Part shown: positions 9,001 through 17,146 of the stretch, piece after piece
How positions within the stretch are numbered: the first letter of the stretch is position 1
Layout of the letters: each line of letters begins with the position of its first letter
Source of the DNA: Mycobacterium interjectum
Lineage (GTDB): Bacteria; Actinomycetota; Actinomycetes; Mycobacteriales; Mycobacteriaceae
NCBI GenBank assembly: GCA_002102225.1
Contig: LQPB01000013.1
Location: forward strand, 33,812-97,811
Direction: 5' to 3'
DNA: 64,000 nt
Notes under the pieces: model-generated
Seen by the model: only the letters and a program-made list of their open reading frames with translations
Told to the model about the DNA's origin: nothing
The model's database searches: none
Program-made: the position numbers and the translations under genes

Positions 9001-11041
9001 CGCCGGCGGGCAGACTGCCGAACAGCCGGCCCCGCTCGGCCATCAACAGCATGCCGTCCTCGAGGCCGAACACGCCCGCGACGCAGGCCGCCGCGTACTG
9101 GCCGACGCTGTGGCCCAGCACCACGCCGGGTTCGAAGCCCCACCACTGCCACAGCCGGGCCAGGCCCATCTCCACCGCGAACAAGGCGGGCTGGGCGTAG
9201 CAGGTCTGCCGCAGCGTCTCTTCCCCTTCCGGGCTGTCCGTGTCGAAAATCACGTCCAGCAAGGGCTTTTCGAGCAGGTCGGCGACCACCGCCGCGCAAC
9301 GGGTCAGCGTCTCGGCGAACACCGGCTCGGTCTCGAACAACTCGCGGGCCATGCCCGCGTACTGGCTACCTTGACCGGTGAACAGCCACGCCGTCTTGGG
9401 CGCGTCGTCGGATATGCCGCGCACCAGACCGGGCGCGGGGCGGTCGTCCGCGAGCGCACCGAGCAACTCACTGGCGGATTCCCTCGAGTTGACCACCAAC
9501 GCGGCGCGGTGCTCGAAGTGCGCTCTGCCCACCCCGGCGGTGAAGCAGACATCGGCCAGGCCGGCCTCCGGGTGTGCGCTCAACCAGCTGCGGTATTGAT
9601 CGGCGACCTGCACCAGGGCGGCGGGCGTGCGCGCCGACAGCGGAAGGAGGCTGAACCGCCGGTCCCCCGGCGGCTCGACCACGGCCGGTGGCGGGTCGAT
9701 CCGATCTCCCGAGTCGGGAGCCTCTTCGAGGATGACGTGCGCGTTGGTCCCGGCGAACCCGAACGAGCTGACTCCCGCGATACGTCGCCGGCCATTGCGC
9801 TCCCACGGGGTGGCCTCCTGCACTACCCGCAGCGCAAGCCGGTCCCACGGGATGTGCGGCGACGGATTGCGGAAGTGCAGGTGTGGCGGCAACAACTCGT
9901 GCTCGAGCGACAGGATGACCTTGATCACGCCCGCGATTCCCGCGGCCGCCTCCAGATGCCCGATATTGGTCTTTGCCGAGCCGATCAACAACGGCCGGTC
10001 CGGCTCGCGGCCCTCGCCGAGCACGGCGCCCGCGGCCTGGGCTTCGATCGGGTCGCCCAGGGATGTCCCGGTGCCGTGCGCCTCGAGGTATCCGACGTCG
10101 GCGGGCGCGACGCCGGCGCGCTGCAGCGCCGCGGCGATAACCCGTTGCTGAGCAACACCGTTCGGCACCGTCAATCCGCCCGATGCCCCGTCCTGGTTGA
10201 TCGCGCTGCCCCGGATCACGGCCCGAATGCGGTCGCCGTCGCGGATCGCGTCCTCGAGCCGCTTCACGACGATGACACCGCAACCCTCGCCGCGCACGTA
10301 GCCGTCCGCGGCCGCATCGAACGTCTTGCATCGGCCGTCGGGCGCGAGCATGTGGGCGTGCGAGAAGGTGATCATGGTCGCCGGGGTGAGCAGGACGTTC
10401 GCGCCGCCGGCCAGCGCGAGGTCGCATTCCCCGAGCCGCAGGGCTTGGCAGGCCTGGTGGATCGCCACCAGCGACGAGCTGCACGCCGTGTCGACGGCAA
10501 CCGAGGGCCCCTGCAGCCCCAATCGGTAGCTGATCCGGCCCGCCGCAGCGGCATTCGACGTTCCGATGGCCATATAGGCCTCGATTTCGGGATACGTCAG
10601 CTCGTCGGAGGCCATTCCCAGGTAGTCATGGGTGGCCAGGCCGACGAACACGCCGGTATTGGTGTTCGCCAAAGCCGTTGGCGCGGTGCCCGAATGCTCC
10701 ACCGCGCGCCACGCCGTCTCCAGCAGGAGCCGGTGCTGCGGGTCCATCAACCGGACCTCGCGTGTCGACATGCCGAAAAACGGCGCGTCGAATCCCGTTA
10801 CGTCGTCGACGAAACCCGCGCGACGGGTGACAACCTTGCCGGGCGCGTCCGGATCCGGGTCGAAGAATTCGTCGGCATCCCACCGATCCGCGGGCACCTC
10901 CGATATCGCATCCCGGCCATCCCGCAGCACCTGCCAGAATTCGTCCGCGTCCGCGGCGCCCGGAAACCGCGCCGCGTAGCCGATGATCGCGAAGCCCGCA
11001 GAACCCGATGGCCCCTGCACCGGATCTTCGGCGGATGTCAT
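1..11041 (-). CDS. pks: Bimodular type I polyketide synthase, TPP/phleic acid type (3' end outside window)
   Basis: At least 3680 residues in one open frame; the stop lies beyond position 1. ATG at 11041 is preceded by GGAGGA. Module 1: KS (about 15-440, Cys187 in DTACSSS), AT (GHSVGQ Ser645), KR (Rossmann GGLGSIG near 1190), ACP (Ser1507 in GMDSL). It has no DH or ER: the post-AT linker runs straight into the KR region. Module 2: KS (Cys1743), AT (Ser2210), DH (His2511 in HVIYGTVVVP, an HxxxGxxxxP motif), ER (GGVGLAA near 3143), KR, ACP (Ser3630 in GTDSL). Both AT domains carry HAFH (743-746 and 2308-2311), the motif usual for malonyl-CoA. There is no loading ACP before the first KS. Divergent to papA3-mmpL10-PE-fadD, as in known TPP loci. 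Inferred product: the polyunsaturated phleic acyl chain. The last ACP is complete, so few residues are probably missing. Confidence 0.95.
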   Translation of the reverse strand, partial: MTSAEDPVQGPSGSAGFAIIGYAARFPGAADADEFWQVLRDGRDAISEVPADRWDADEFFDPDPDAPGKVVTRRAGFVDDVTGFDAPFFGMSTREVRLMDPQHRLLLETAWRAVEHSGTAPTALANTNTGVFVGLATHDYLGMASDELTYPEIEAYMAIGTSNAAAAGRISYRLGLQGPSVAVDTACSSSLVAIHQACQALRLGECDLALAGGANVLLTPATMITFSHAHMLAPDGRCKTFDAAADGYVRGEGCGVIVVKRLEDAIRDGDRIRAVIRGSAINQDGASGGLTVPNGVAQQRVIAAALQRAGVAPADVGYLEAHGTGTSLGDPIEAQAAGAVLGEGREPDRPLLIGSAKTNIGHLEAAAGIAGVIKVILSLEHELLPPHLHFRNPSPHIPWDRLALRVVQEATPWERNGRRRIAGVSSFGFAGTNAHVILEEAPDSGDRIDPPPAVVEPPGDRRFSLLPLSARTPAALVQVADQYRSWLSAHPEAGLADVCFTAGVGRAHFEHRAALVVNSRESASELLGALADDRPAPGLVRGISDDAPKTAWLFTGQGSQYAGMARELFETEPVFAETLTRCAAVVADLLEKPLLDVIFDTDSPEGEETLRQTCYAQPALFAVEMGLARLWQWWGFEPGVVLGHSVGQYAAACVAGVFGLEDGMLLMAERGRLFGSLPAGGRMVAVFAAAERVEGLTDEFPSLSVAAYNGANTVLSGPAQELERAVAGLTADGVRCDWLDTSHAFHSALLDPILDDFEAYANRFEFGSPQRMLVCNRTGAALGRSVKLDGAYWRRHARQPVEFAKSVRTLADLGCKVLLEIGPQPVLTAAALRAWPDTVAAPRAIASLRRNTADRRQITEALADAYVLGHLPDFGAVSGPARKLDLPTYPFQHREYWYRDNRERPNQQQNIVVSTHAVQLLEEGRIEELAALVDGASGNQQTMSVLTKLAAQHNQQRKTQSIADARYEIRWEKSIGPVAEAPDAAATWLLIGDDADAVAPLIDALTAQGHQHRILGLPVSDADEERLEAALREAAADEGALRILHVAALESDTAPSMRSLLRTQHRVVGGTRRLFRAAVAAELRIPIWVVTRGAQHVTDADAVSPDQACLWGFGRAASLEHPHVWGGLADLPGGRASDVNEWSRVIEQIVAAPRGSGPAEDQLAVRDDAVYVPRLVRRVGPPVATPPALHDDATYLVTGGLGSIGLEIAGYLAAHGARHLVLTGRRAPGDAAQARIAAIREQHGCDVRVVAADVGDMHEVERLLATVHAELPPVRGIVHAAGEIGTTPLRTLDDAEVDRVFAGKVWGAWHLSEAAADLRLDFFVSTSSIASVWGGFGQTAYAAANAFLDGLAWRLREQGVPGISVNFGPWSAGMADEQARARLDQRGVRTLPPADALAGLADLMAASATQGVVARIGWDRFLPLYQQAGRRAFLAELERELPESAPAAGLFGRSGKTQLVEQLTNAPVQQRKKLLTDHLRNAVAEVTRVDAAEIREDAGFFDLGMDSLMAVELRRRIEQAVGKEVPATLAMDHPRLSDVADYLLGEVLGLSEQASARSGPQLASAVTTRTDEPIAIIAVACHFPGAPNPEAFWEVLSGGVDAISEVPEDRFDIDEFYDPDPEAPGKIYSRFGGFLDEVDGFDPEFFGISPREAIWIDPQQRLMLETAWEGLERAGYAPSGLRGSRTGIFVGVGANEYSHLLSADSVDKLEPQFITGNALNAISGRVAFALGLEGPAVAVDTACSSSLVAVHQACQALHSGDCDLALAGGVNVLLSPVTIIAASRARMLSPVGRCKTFDASADGYVRSEGCGILVLKRLSDAVRDGDRVCAVIPSTAVNQDGASSGLTVPNGGAQQRLIAAALARAGLVGGDVDYLEAHGTGTPLGDPIEVQAAAAVYGAARDADRPLLMGSVKTNIGHLESASGVAGLIKVVLSLQHEMLPQSLHFEKPSPHIPWDSLPVRVVDKSTPWQANGKPRRAGISSFGFTGTNAHVLIEEAPAQPATPDEYSTGDVRSDVDVASESDAQEETVGLLPLSARSPEALVALAHRYEEWLNAHPKVDIADVCYTAGVGRSQFEHRAALVVDSVQGARELLAELAENRLRPGVVRGECADRPTTAWLFTGQGSQYPAMARELFDAEPVFADIMTRCAEAVDPILPRPLLEVLFATDRETAEAVRHTSFAQPALFAIEMGLARLWQSWGVEPDVVLGHSVGQYAAACVAGVFSLEDGARLIAERGRLFGSLPEGGRMVAVFADAKYVEEIANEFPRVSVAAYNGPNTVLSGPGADLEQIVALGGNDGIRCTWLETSHAFHSELLEPVLGEFESYAAQLQFAVPTLPLVCNRTGAVLTGETPLDAQYWRRHSRQPVQFAESVRTVAALGCSVLMEIGPQPVLTGAAVQVWPEHLAAPRAIVSLRKGISDRRQIAEALAGAYVSGHRPNFAALHRQPRSRLELPTYPFQRRSFWPKTSGVPGLDGQGASVSGILGGAKDLASGDCVYTSRLSVKSQPWLSDHVIYGTVVVPGATYAAMALAAVGPPGRVQDVFFYEPIILPEKASREVQLTLHPLEEGLQNGGAFSFQVHSRPYGARDAEWSLNADGTLHTGVEAEPAPGPGEATDSVDAAIERMNRMRPQELFDTFADMELAWGPNWSGSLKSLWLGEGEAIGDITVGDELAEHLGTEPMHPVLLDLCTGVAFPAFPALLAAEQGVSDLFLPLRYGAVELREKMPRRFYCRAKWHTSGLDSETQVFDLDFLDRDGRRLGGIREFTVKRAPREALLRGLGGDATRLLYALGWHEVPPPAPSGDVAGAGNALGTWLIAGFEELAAHVPGCVSFDRNPDSEPLGQLLAQAHERGMPFSGIVWRATGPGARESSAESVARVEAEIAHLLSAVHTLQADGAVKLPGGLWIVTERAVATESGEAVDPVQAALWGLGRTIVNEEPALRCRMIDCDGSEQAVQSLAGLLGEPFDEPELAVRQGKFLAPRLLQWSRSGHLAIPRTTDYVLAPTERGAIDNLRLTETEVSPPDDGYVQVRVEAAGLNFRDVLNVLGLYPGDPGPIGGDFAGVVTELGGGVTGLEVGQRVYGFMQGAFSSRFNVPAQLLAPIPSNVSAVDAATIPAAALTARLAFDWAQLKPGDRVLIHAASGGVGLAAIQMAKQHGATVFATASTYKRATLRKLGVEHVYDSRTTDFADQILADTDGAGVDVVLNSLTNEGFIEATVRATAQNGRFAEIAKRDIWTPEQMAEVRPDIAYEIVALDTVTLQEPERIRGLLGEVSAGLADGEWVPLPAEIYPLTEAKTAFRRMQQARHIGKIVLRMPNPLQPRGDRSYLITGGLGAIGLHTASYLAQLGAGDIVLTSRRAPDADARRAIEDITERYRCRIHTFAADVGDEAQVEKLLERIRTELPPLAGVVHLAGVLDDALLSQQNLERFRTTLAPKAFGACYLDRLTKGDDLDFFIVSSSVSSLLGSPGQANYSAANALLDGLVSQRQARGLPATGVNFGPWAKGGMASSEAARANIGAQGLIPLEPSAALGALAEAVANGAAQATVIKANWQRAAKVLGSSRPPILDLVLPSATTEAAGDSELLRQLQEIPVAQRAVFITEFLQREVQGFLRLAQPPAATSRFLDLGTDSLMAVELRNRLHSQFGGAFTINATAVFDYPTIGGLAEYLAGQLPESDPDTA

Positions 11042-11474
11042 GCGGTTGTCCTCCCCGTGTCGGTCGGAAGATTCGACGCCCGCGCCCTTGCGGCGCCGTG
11101 GCCGTGGTTGCTCCGAACCACGCGCTCGGCCGCTCACTGCACGCACCCAGGAACAGACCTGGCGGAAGTCCCCCCGGCGTACTGGCTCCAGCGACCGTCG
11201 TGGCGAATGTACACATGCCGAACCGGTTGCCGCAGCCGAACCACCTCCGACGGCAAGTATGCCAAGTGCGGGTGCTTCCTGCGGCGCATCGCGCAAGTAT
11301 GGTCGGGTCGTGCCGCCCGGCTGGCGTCCCACGCCGGGGCCGTCACGACCACGCCGACGTGCCGTCGAATTGGGGGGACGCGTCCGCGCATACCGCCGAC
11401 GGTGCTCGCCGAGAGGGTTATCTTGGTGTCGCTAGCAGCGGCCGAACCAGCCGCGCAGACCGGGGAGAACAATA
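11042..11474. promoter_or_regulatory. Divergent intergenic region between pks and papA3
   Basis: 433 bases without a convincing gene. It must hold the start signals for the pks gene (minus) and the papA3 operon (plus). A TANNNT hexamer, TATCTT, lies at 11419-11424 and could be the papA3 -10 element, giving a leader of about 45 bases. No clear -35 and no strong operator palindrome were seen. The block GCAAGTATG occurs twice, near 11262 and 11293, with unknown meaning. Confidence 0.5.
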
Positions 11475-12896
11475 TTGCGAATCGGGAAGATCACGATCGG
11501 CTCACTGGGCGATTGGGCGCCGATCCCAGGATCAGTCATCTCCTGGCACCCGACGACCGCGTCCGCCGAGAAGGTCCGGCAGGCGCCGGCCAGTTCTGTG
11601 CCGGTCAGCTACATGCAGGGCCAACACCTTCGTAACTATCACGAACGGACGGACGCGGGGCTGGACTTTTCCCGGCAGATCATCGCGACCTGCGAAGTAC
11701 CCGGCCGGTGCGATGTTTCCGCCATGCATCATGCCGTCAACGCTTACCTGCGTCGCCACGACACGTTCCGCAGCTGGTTCCGCCACACGGGCAATGGCGA
11801 ATTCGTCAGGCACAGCCTCAGCGACCCCGCCGACATCGAATTCATGCCGGTCGAACACGGCAAGATGACGGTCGACGAACTACGCGCTCACGTCGTGGCC
11901 ATACCCAACCCGCTGGAATGGGGTTGCTTCACCTTTGGAATTATCCAAAACGAGGATCATTTTACGTTCTTTGCCGCCATGGACCACGTTCACGGGGACG
12001 CGACGTTGATTGGCACGACGATGCTCGAGGCCAATGGCATGTATGCGGCGTTGAGCGGCGGCGGCGAACCCCTGGCACTTCCCGATGCCGGCAGTTTTGA
12101 CGATTTCTGCGCGCGCGAGCGCCATTACACGTCGGCGTTGACCGTAGATTCGCCCGGGGTGCGCGCATGGATCGACTTCGCCGAAAACAACAACGGCAGC
12201 TTTCCCGAATTCCCGCTCCCACTCGGTAATCCGTTGGAGCCGTGCGGCAGCGAATTGATCTCCGAATTCTTGATGGACTCGGCGCAGACGGAGCGGTTCG
12301 ATTCCGCCTGCACCGCGGTCGGCGCGCGCTTCATCGGTGGGTTGTTCGCCTGCTTCGCCCTGGTAGAGCACGAGTTCACCGGTGCCCTCACCTATTACGG
12401 CCTCACGCCCCGGGACACCCGCAGGACCACCGATAACTTCATGACGCAGGGCTGGTTCACCGGCCTCGTCCCGATCACCGTGCCGATAGCGGCGGCCTCC
12501 TTCGGCGACGCGGCGTGGGCGGCGCAGGCGTCGTTCGATTCCGGTCTGCACCTGGCAAAGGTGCCGTACTACCGCGTGTTGGAATTGGCGCCGTGGCTGA
12601 ACTGGCCGCGGCCCAACTTTCCGGTATCGAACTTCTTGCATGGCGGCGCTGCCCCGCTCAATGCCGTCCTGGCCGCCGCCGACCTGGGCTATGCGAACAA
12701 CATCGGAATCTACTCCGACGGCCGGTATTCGTATCAGTTGACCATTTACGTATTTCGGTACGGCGAGGGCACCGCAATGGCGATCATGTTTCCCGACAAT
12801 CCGGTCGCGCAGAAATCAGTCACCCGCTATATGGAAGCGATGAAGTCGGTGTGCGCGCGGGTCGCCGCCAGCGGGCATTGGGGACGCGTTGCGTAG
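11475..12896 (+). CDS. papA3: PapA3-type polyketide-associated acyltransferase
   Basis: 473 residues, condensation-domain (CoA-dependent acyltransferase) fold. TTG start at 11475, chosen because GGGGAG at 11462-11467 sits seven bases upstream and the N-terminus MRIGKITIG resembles known PapA proteins. The acyltransferase HxxxD motif is HVHGD at residues 171-175, with Ala instead of the usual Gly after the Asp. PapA enzymes move acyl chains from PKS or CoA donors to trehalose; PapA3 proteins make acylated trehalose intermediates of DAT/PAT or TPP. First gene of papA3-mmpL10-PE-fadD; 55 bases separate it from mmpL10. Assignment to the TPP branch rests on the adjoining bimodular PKS. Confidence 0.88.
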   Translation: MRIGKITIGSLGDWAPIPGSVISWHPTTASAEKVRQAPASSVPVSYMQGQHLRNYHERTDAGLDFSRQIIATCEVPGRCDVSAMHHAVNAYLRRHDTFRSWFRHTGNGEFVRHSLSDPADIEFMPVEHGKMTVDELRAHVVAIPNPLEWGCFTFGIIQNEDHFTFFAAMDHVHGDATLIGTTMLEANGMYAALSGGGEPLALPDAGSFDDFCARERHYTSALTVDSPGVRAWIDFAENNNGSFPEFPLPLGNPLEPCGSELISEFLMDSAQTERFDSACTAVGARFIGGLFACFALVEHEFTGALTYYGLTPRDTRRTTDNFMTQGWFTGLVPITVPIAAASFGDAAWAAQASFDSGLHLAKVPYYRVLELAPWLNWPRPNFPVSNFLHGGAAPLNAVLAAADLGYANNIGIYSDGRYSYQLTIYVFRYGEGTAMAIMFPDNPVAQKSVTRYMEAMKSVCARVAASGHWGRVA

Positions 12897-12951
12897 CGTG
12901 GGGTAATCCGATGCTCGCGACGCGAATTGCACGGTTTGAGGTGAGGGCGAC

Positions 12952-15936
12952 ATGCGACGGTTAGCCGATTTTGTGGTGCGTTGGCCCTGGATAGTGATCG
13001 GGCTGTGGGTCGCGATCGCGGTCGCCCTGCCGCTGACGCTCCCCTCGCTGGGCGAGATGGCCCAGAAGCATCCGCTGAGCCTCCTGCCCGGCGACGCACC
13101 GTCGAGCGTCACCGCCCGCAAGATGACCGAGGCGTTTCGCGAATCGGGCACGGAGGACCTCCTGCTGGTGGTCCTGACCAACGACAAGGGGCTCGGGCCC
13201 GACGACGAAGCCGGGTACCGCAAACTCGTGAACGCGCTGCGGCAGGACACGCGGGACGTCGTGATGGTGCAGGATTTCGTCACCACGCCACCCCTGCGTC
13301 AGGTCGTGACCAGCGCGGACCACAAGGCCTGGGTGCTGCCGGTGGGCGTCGCGGGCGAATTGGGCACGCCCCGGTCCTACGCCGCGTTCAACCGGATCAG
13401 CGAACTCGTCAAACACACGGTCGCGGGAACGCCCCTGACGGCCGACGTCACCGGCCCGGCGGCGACCGTCGCCGACCTCACCGTCGCGGGCAATCGGGAC
13501 CGCCTGCCCATCGAGCTGGCGATCGGCGTCCTGGTGCTCATCGTCCTGCTGGTGGTCTACCGCAGCCTGGTCACCATGCTGTTGCCACTGCTGACGATCG
13601 GGTTGTCCCTGGTAATCGCGCAGGCGGTGGTGGCGGGGTACTCGCAGCTGACCGGCTCGGGCGTGTCGAACCAGTCCATGGTGTTTCTGAGCGCGATCAT
13701 GGCCGGCGCCGGCACGGACTACGCGGTCTTTCTCATCAGCCGCTATCACGACTATCGGCGCTCCGGCGCGGATCCCGATGACGCGGTCAAGCGTGCGATG
13801 AACTCGATCGGGAAGGTGATCGCCGCGTCGGCCACCACCGTGGGAATCACTTTTCTGCTGATCAGCTTCGCCCGGATGGGGGTGTTCCAGACGGTCGGGG
13901 CGTCGTCGGCGATCGGGATCGGCGTGGCGTTCCTGGCCGCGGTGACGCTGCTGCCGGCGATCTTGGTGCTCGCGGGGCCGCGCGGCTGGGTCAAGCCGCG
14001 GCGCGAGCTGACCGCTCGGTTCTGGCGGCGCTCCGGCGTACGCATCGTGCGCCGGCCCAGGGCCCATCTGGTCGCCAGCGTGCTGGTGTTGATCATCCTG
14101 GCCAGCTGCGCCGGCCTGGTGCGCTACAACTACGACGATCGCAAGGCCCTTCGGCCCTCCGCGCCCAGCTCCGTCGGGTACGCCGCGCTGGAGCGCCATT
14201 TCAACGTCAATCAGTCCATCCCGGAGTACATCCTCGTCCAGTCACCGCGTGACCTTCGCACCCCGCAGGCCCTTGCCGACCTCGAGCAGATGGCCACCCG
14301 GGTCAGCCAGCTGCCGAACGTCGCCGCGGTCAGCGGCATCACCCGTCCCACCGGTAGCGTCCCGGAGCAATTCCGGGCCACCTATCAGGCCGGCGCGATC
14401 GGCACCATGCTGGCCGGCGGCTCGAACCTGATCAACGACCACACGGGCGACCTCAACCGGCTGGTCGACGGGGCCGGCACGCTGGCCAACAGCCTCCGCG
14501 AGGTCCGCGGCCAGGTCACCCAGCTCGCCACCAGCGTGCAGGACCTCGAGAACGCCTTCTCGGCGACGAAGAACCAGTACAGCGGGGACACGCTGGTCAA
14601 AGAGGTCGATCTGGCGGCCCAACTCGTCGACCACGTCAACGCGCTCAGCAATGCCATGGGCTGGAACTTCTCGGCCGCCAAGAACATGTTCGCCTGGATG
14701 GGCCCGGTGCTGACGGCGTTGCAGGGCAACCCGGTCTGCGACGCCGATCCGTCGTGCAGCGCCACCCGCGGGACATTCGAGCAGCTGACCGGTGCCCGCG
14801 ACCAGGCCGACCTCGACGCGATCAACGACCTGGCCCACCAGCTGCAGGAATACCAGGACAAACGGGCCCTGAAGGCGTCGACGGAGCGCCTGCGCGTCGC
14901 CCTGACGAAGCTCACCAACGTGCTGCATTCCATGGGAATCGACCAGCCCGGGGGCCTGCAGGCGAACCTCAACAGCCTGCAAACCGGCGCCGACCGATTC
15001 GCCGGTGGGAGCCGGCAAGTGGCCGACGCGGTGGCCCAGCTCGTCAACCAGGTCAAACAGCTCGGCGCCGGCCTCAGCGAGTCGGCGGCGTTCCTGTTGT
15101 CGCTGAAACAGGACGCGGCGCAACCGGCGATGGCCGGCTTCAACATCCCGTCGCAGCTGCTGCATTTGAAGGAGTTTCAGCAGGCCGCGAAGGCGTTCAT
15201 TTCGCCGGACGGCCACTCGGTGCGGTACCTGGTGCAGACCAAACTCAACCCGTTCAGCACCGAAGCGATGGATCAGGTCAACGCGATCAGCGCGACGGCC
15301 CGGGGCGCCCAACCGAATACCACGCTGTCCGACGCCACGGTGTCGATGGCCGGATACACCGTTGGCCTGAAAGACACGCGCGACTACTACCAACACGACA
15401 TCCGGTTCATCATCGCGGTGACCCTGCTGGTCGTGCTGCTGACCTTGATCGCGCTGCTTCGCGCGATCGTCGCGCCGCTGTATCTGGTTGCCTCCGTGGT
15501 CATTTCGTTCTTGTCGGCGGTAGGGATCGGCGTTGTGGTGTTTCAGTTCCTGCTCGGCCAGCAATTGCATTGGAGCGTGCCGCCGTTGGCATTCGTGGTG
15601 CTGGTCGCGGTGGGGGCCGACTACAACATGCTGCTGGTCTCGCGAATGCGCGACGAATCTCCGCGCAGCGTGCGCTACGGCATCATTCGCACCCTGGGTT
15701 CGACCGGCGGTGTGATCACCGCCGCGGGGCTGATCTTCGCCGCGTCGATGGGCGGTCTGTTGTTCTCGACCATCGGTACCGTGGTCCAGGGCGGCTTCGT
15801 GATCGGGGTGGGAATCTTGCTGGACACCTTCTTGGTACGCACCATCACGGTTCCCGCCGTCGCCGCGCTGGTCGGCCGGGCGAACTGGTGGCCGTCACGG
15901 GCGTCCGGCGCCAACCCGGTCGGGGCGCACCCATGA
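12952..15936 (+). CDS. mmpL10: MmpL10-type RND lipid transporter
   Basis: 994 residues, usual MmpL length. ATG at 12952 after a GTGAGGG-like ribosome site. Layout: N-terminal transmembrane helix (about 11-31), first periplasmic domain, a helix bundle with GTDYAVF, a large second periplasmic domain with coiled-coil-like Gln/Leu-rich stretches, and a second bundle with GADYNML. The paired Asp-Tyr motifs in TM4 and TM10 are the proton-relay signature of MmpL proteins. In TPP and PAT pathways MmpL10 carries diacyltrehalose across the inner membrane. Position between papA3 and the secreted PE-PPE-fold acyltransferase supports that role. No MmpS partner is adjacent, which is normal for MmpL10. Confidence 0.9.
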   Translation: MRRLADFVVRWPWIVIGLWVAIAVALPLTLPSLGEMAQKHPLSLLPGDAPSSVTARKMTEAFRESGTEDLLLVVLTNDKGLGPDDEAGYRKLVNALRQDTRDVVMVQDFVTTPPLRQVVTSADHKAWVLPVGVAGELGTPRSYAAFNRISELVKHTVAGTPLTADVTGPAATVADLTVAGNRDRLPIELAIGVLVLIVLLVVYRSLVTMLLPLLTIGLSLVIAQAVVAGYSQLTGSGVSNQSMVFLSAIMAGAGTDYAVFLISRYHDYRRSGADPDDAVKRAMNSIGKVIAASATTVGITFLLISFARMGVFQTVGASSAIGIGVAFLAAVTLLPAILVLAGPRGWVKPRRELTARFWRRSGVRIVRRPRAHLVASVLVLIILASCAGLVRYNYDDRKALRPSAPSSVGYAALERHFNVNQSIPEYILVQSPRDLRTPQALADLEQMATRVSQLPNVAAVSGITRPTGSVPEQFRATYQAGAIGTMLAGGSNLINDHTGDLNRLVDGAGTLANSLREVRGQVTQLATSVQDLENAFSATKNQYSGDTLVKEVDLAAQLVDHVNALSNAMGWNFSAAKNMFAWMGPVLTALQGNPVCDADPSCSATRGTFEQLTGARDQADLDAINDLAHQLQEYQDKRALKASTERLRVALTKLTNVLHSMGIDQPGGLQANLNSLQTGADRFAGGSRQVADAVAQLVNQVKQLGAGLSESAAFLLSLKQDAAQPAMAGFNIPSQLLHLKEFQQAAKAFISPDGHSVRYLVQTKLNPFSTEAMDQVNAISATARGAQPNTTLSDATVSMAGYTVGLKDTRDYYQHDIRFIIAVTLLVVLLTLIALLRAIVAPLYLVASVVISFLSAVGIGVVVFQFLLGQQLHWSVPPLAFVVLVAVGADYNMLLVSRMRDESPRSVRYGIIRTLGSTGGVITAAGLIFAASMGGLLFSTIGTVVQGGFVIGVGILLDTFLVRTITVPAVAALVGRANWWPSRASGANPVGAHP

Positions 15937-15976
15937 CGTATGTGAGACTAGAGCAGCCGAGGGGTCAGGGGTAGGG

Positions 15977-17107
15977 ATGAAGAAGCTACTCGCGGGAGTG
16001 ACGGCGCTGGTAACGGTTGGCGCCACAGGGTATTTCGGCGCCGGACGGGTCTCCGCCGACGACACGCCGATCGGTGGTCCGCCGACCCCCGGAGCGCCCG
16101 GCGACCAGACCGCGTTCGCACTCGGCGGCGCCCACGTGCTGGGCATCCCCTATGACGAGTACATCCGCCAGGAGGGCGCCCAGTGGTTCCCCGGCCAGAA
16201 GCGCGAGATCGTCGGATACCCCGCCGGGCAGGTTCAGGGCCACGTGCTGGAGCGCCTCTTCCCCGGCATCGGCAAGGTCGGCGATGAGATCTTTCCGGGC
16301 CTCGGCCTGGACGGCCCCAGCGTCGGCGAGTCGGTCGACACGGGAGTGGACAACCTGGTTGGCGCGATCAAGACCGGTCGCCCGGGCACGGCGATCGGCT
16401 TGTCCGAGGGCGGGTTCGTGGTCGATGGCGCGCAGGCTCGACTGGCCAACGACCCGACCGCTCCCCCGCCGAACACGCTGAACTTCGCCACATTCGGCGA
16501 CCCGATCGGGCATCACGCCTTCGGTCAGAGCTTCCTGACCGCCGTGTTCCCGGTCGGCAGCACCGTTCCCGCGCTCGACTACACCATGCCGCCGCCGTAC
16601 GAGAGCCAGTACGACACCAACAGGTTCGTGGCCGCCTACGACTCGATCGCGGACTTCCCCGACCGGCCCGACAACATGTTCGCCTTCGCCAACACGCTGA
16701 TGGGCCTCGCCACGGGTCACACCGCGGTGGCGTTCACGAACCCGAGCATGGTGCCGCCGCAGAACATCCGGACGACGATCAACTCCCGGGGCGCAAAAGA
16801 CACGACGATCATGGTCCCGGAGAAGCACCTCCCGCTGGTCATGCCGCTGAAATACATTGGGATCCCGGAGGACACGCTGAACAAACTCGACGCGATCCTG
16901 ATGCCTCGGGTGAACGCCGGGTATTCGCGAAACGACGACCCCTCGACCGCTCCGGTTCAGGTGGACCCGGTGCACGGCTTCGACCCGGCGGAAGTCACCG
17001 CGCCGGCCAACCAGGCCACCTTCGGCGGCGGCGCCGACCCGTTCTCGCAGATCCTCGCCGGCGCCATGTCCGTGTTGTCGCACGGCCCGGGACAGGCCGA
17101 CCACTGA
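15977..17107 (+). CDS. Secreted PE-PPE-domain acyltransferase (TPP 'PE' / Chp2-like)
   Basis: 376 residues. A cleavable-looking signal peptide (KK, hydrophobic core, Ala-x-Ala-like site near residue 27) precedes a PE-PPE-type alpha/beta hydrolase fold. The nucleophile elbow is GLSEG with Ser143. There is no N-terminal PE domain despite the family name. Homologues in TPP and PAT clusters work outside the membrane and transfer acyl groups between acyltrehalose molecules to give the polyacylated product. Forty bases follow mmpL10, so it is co-transcribed. Known relatives (Rv1184c and the TPP-locus PE) support the role; the exact acyl donor here is inferred. Confidence 0.85.
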   Translation: MKKLLAGVTALVTVGATGYFGAGRVSADDTPIGGPPTPGAPGDQTAFALGGAHVLGIPYDEYIRQEGAQWFPGQKREIVGYPAGQVQGHVLERLFPGIGKVGDEIFPGLGLDGPSVGESVDTGVDNLVGAIKTGRPGTAIGLSEGGFVVDGAQARLANDPTAPPPNTLNFATFGDPIGHHAFGQSFLTAVFPVGSTVPALDYTMPPPYESQYDTNRFVAAYDSIADFPDRPDNMFAFANTLMGLATGHTAVAFTNPSMVPPQNIRTTINSRGAKDTTIMVPEKHLPLVMPLKYIGIPEDTLNKLDAILMPRVNAGYSRNDDPSTAPVQVDPVHGFDPAEVTAPANQATFGGGADPFSQILAGAMSVLSHGPGQADH

Positions 17108-17146
17108 CGTCGATGCGACGCTTGCACAAACCAGTACGGACGTAAC

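Noticed and set aside
11008..11868. Plus-strand open frame spanning the pks-papA3 gap
   Set aside because: Arg/Pro-rich with no family resemblance, and it overlaps the convincing papA3 frame.
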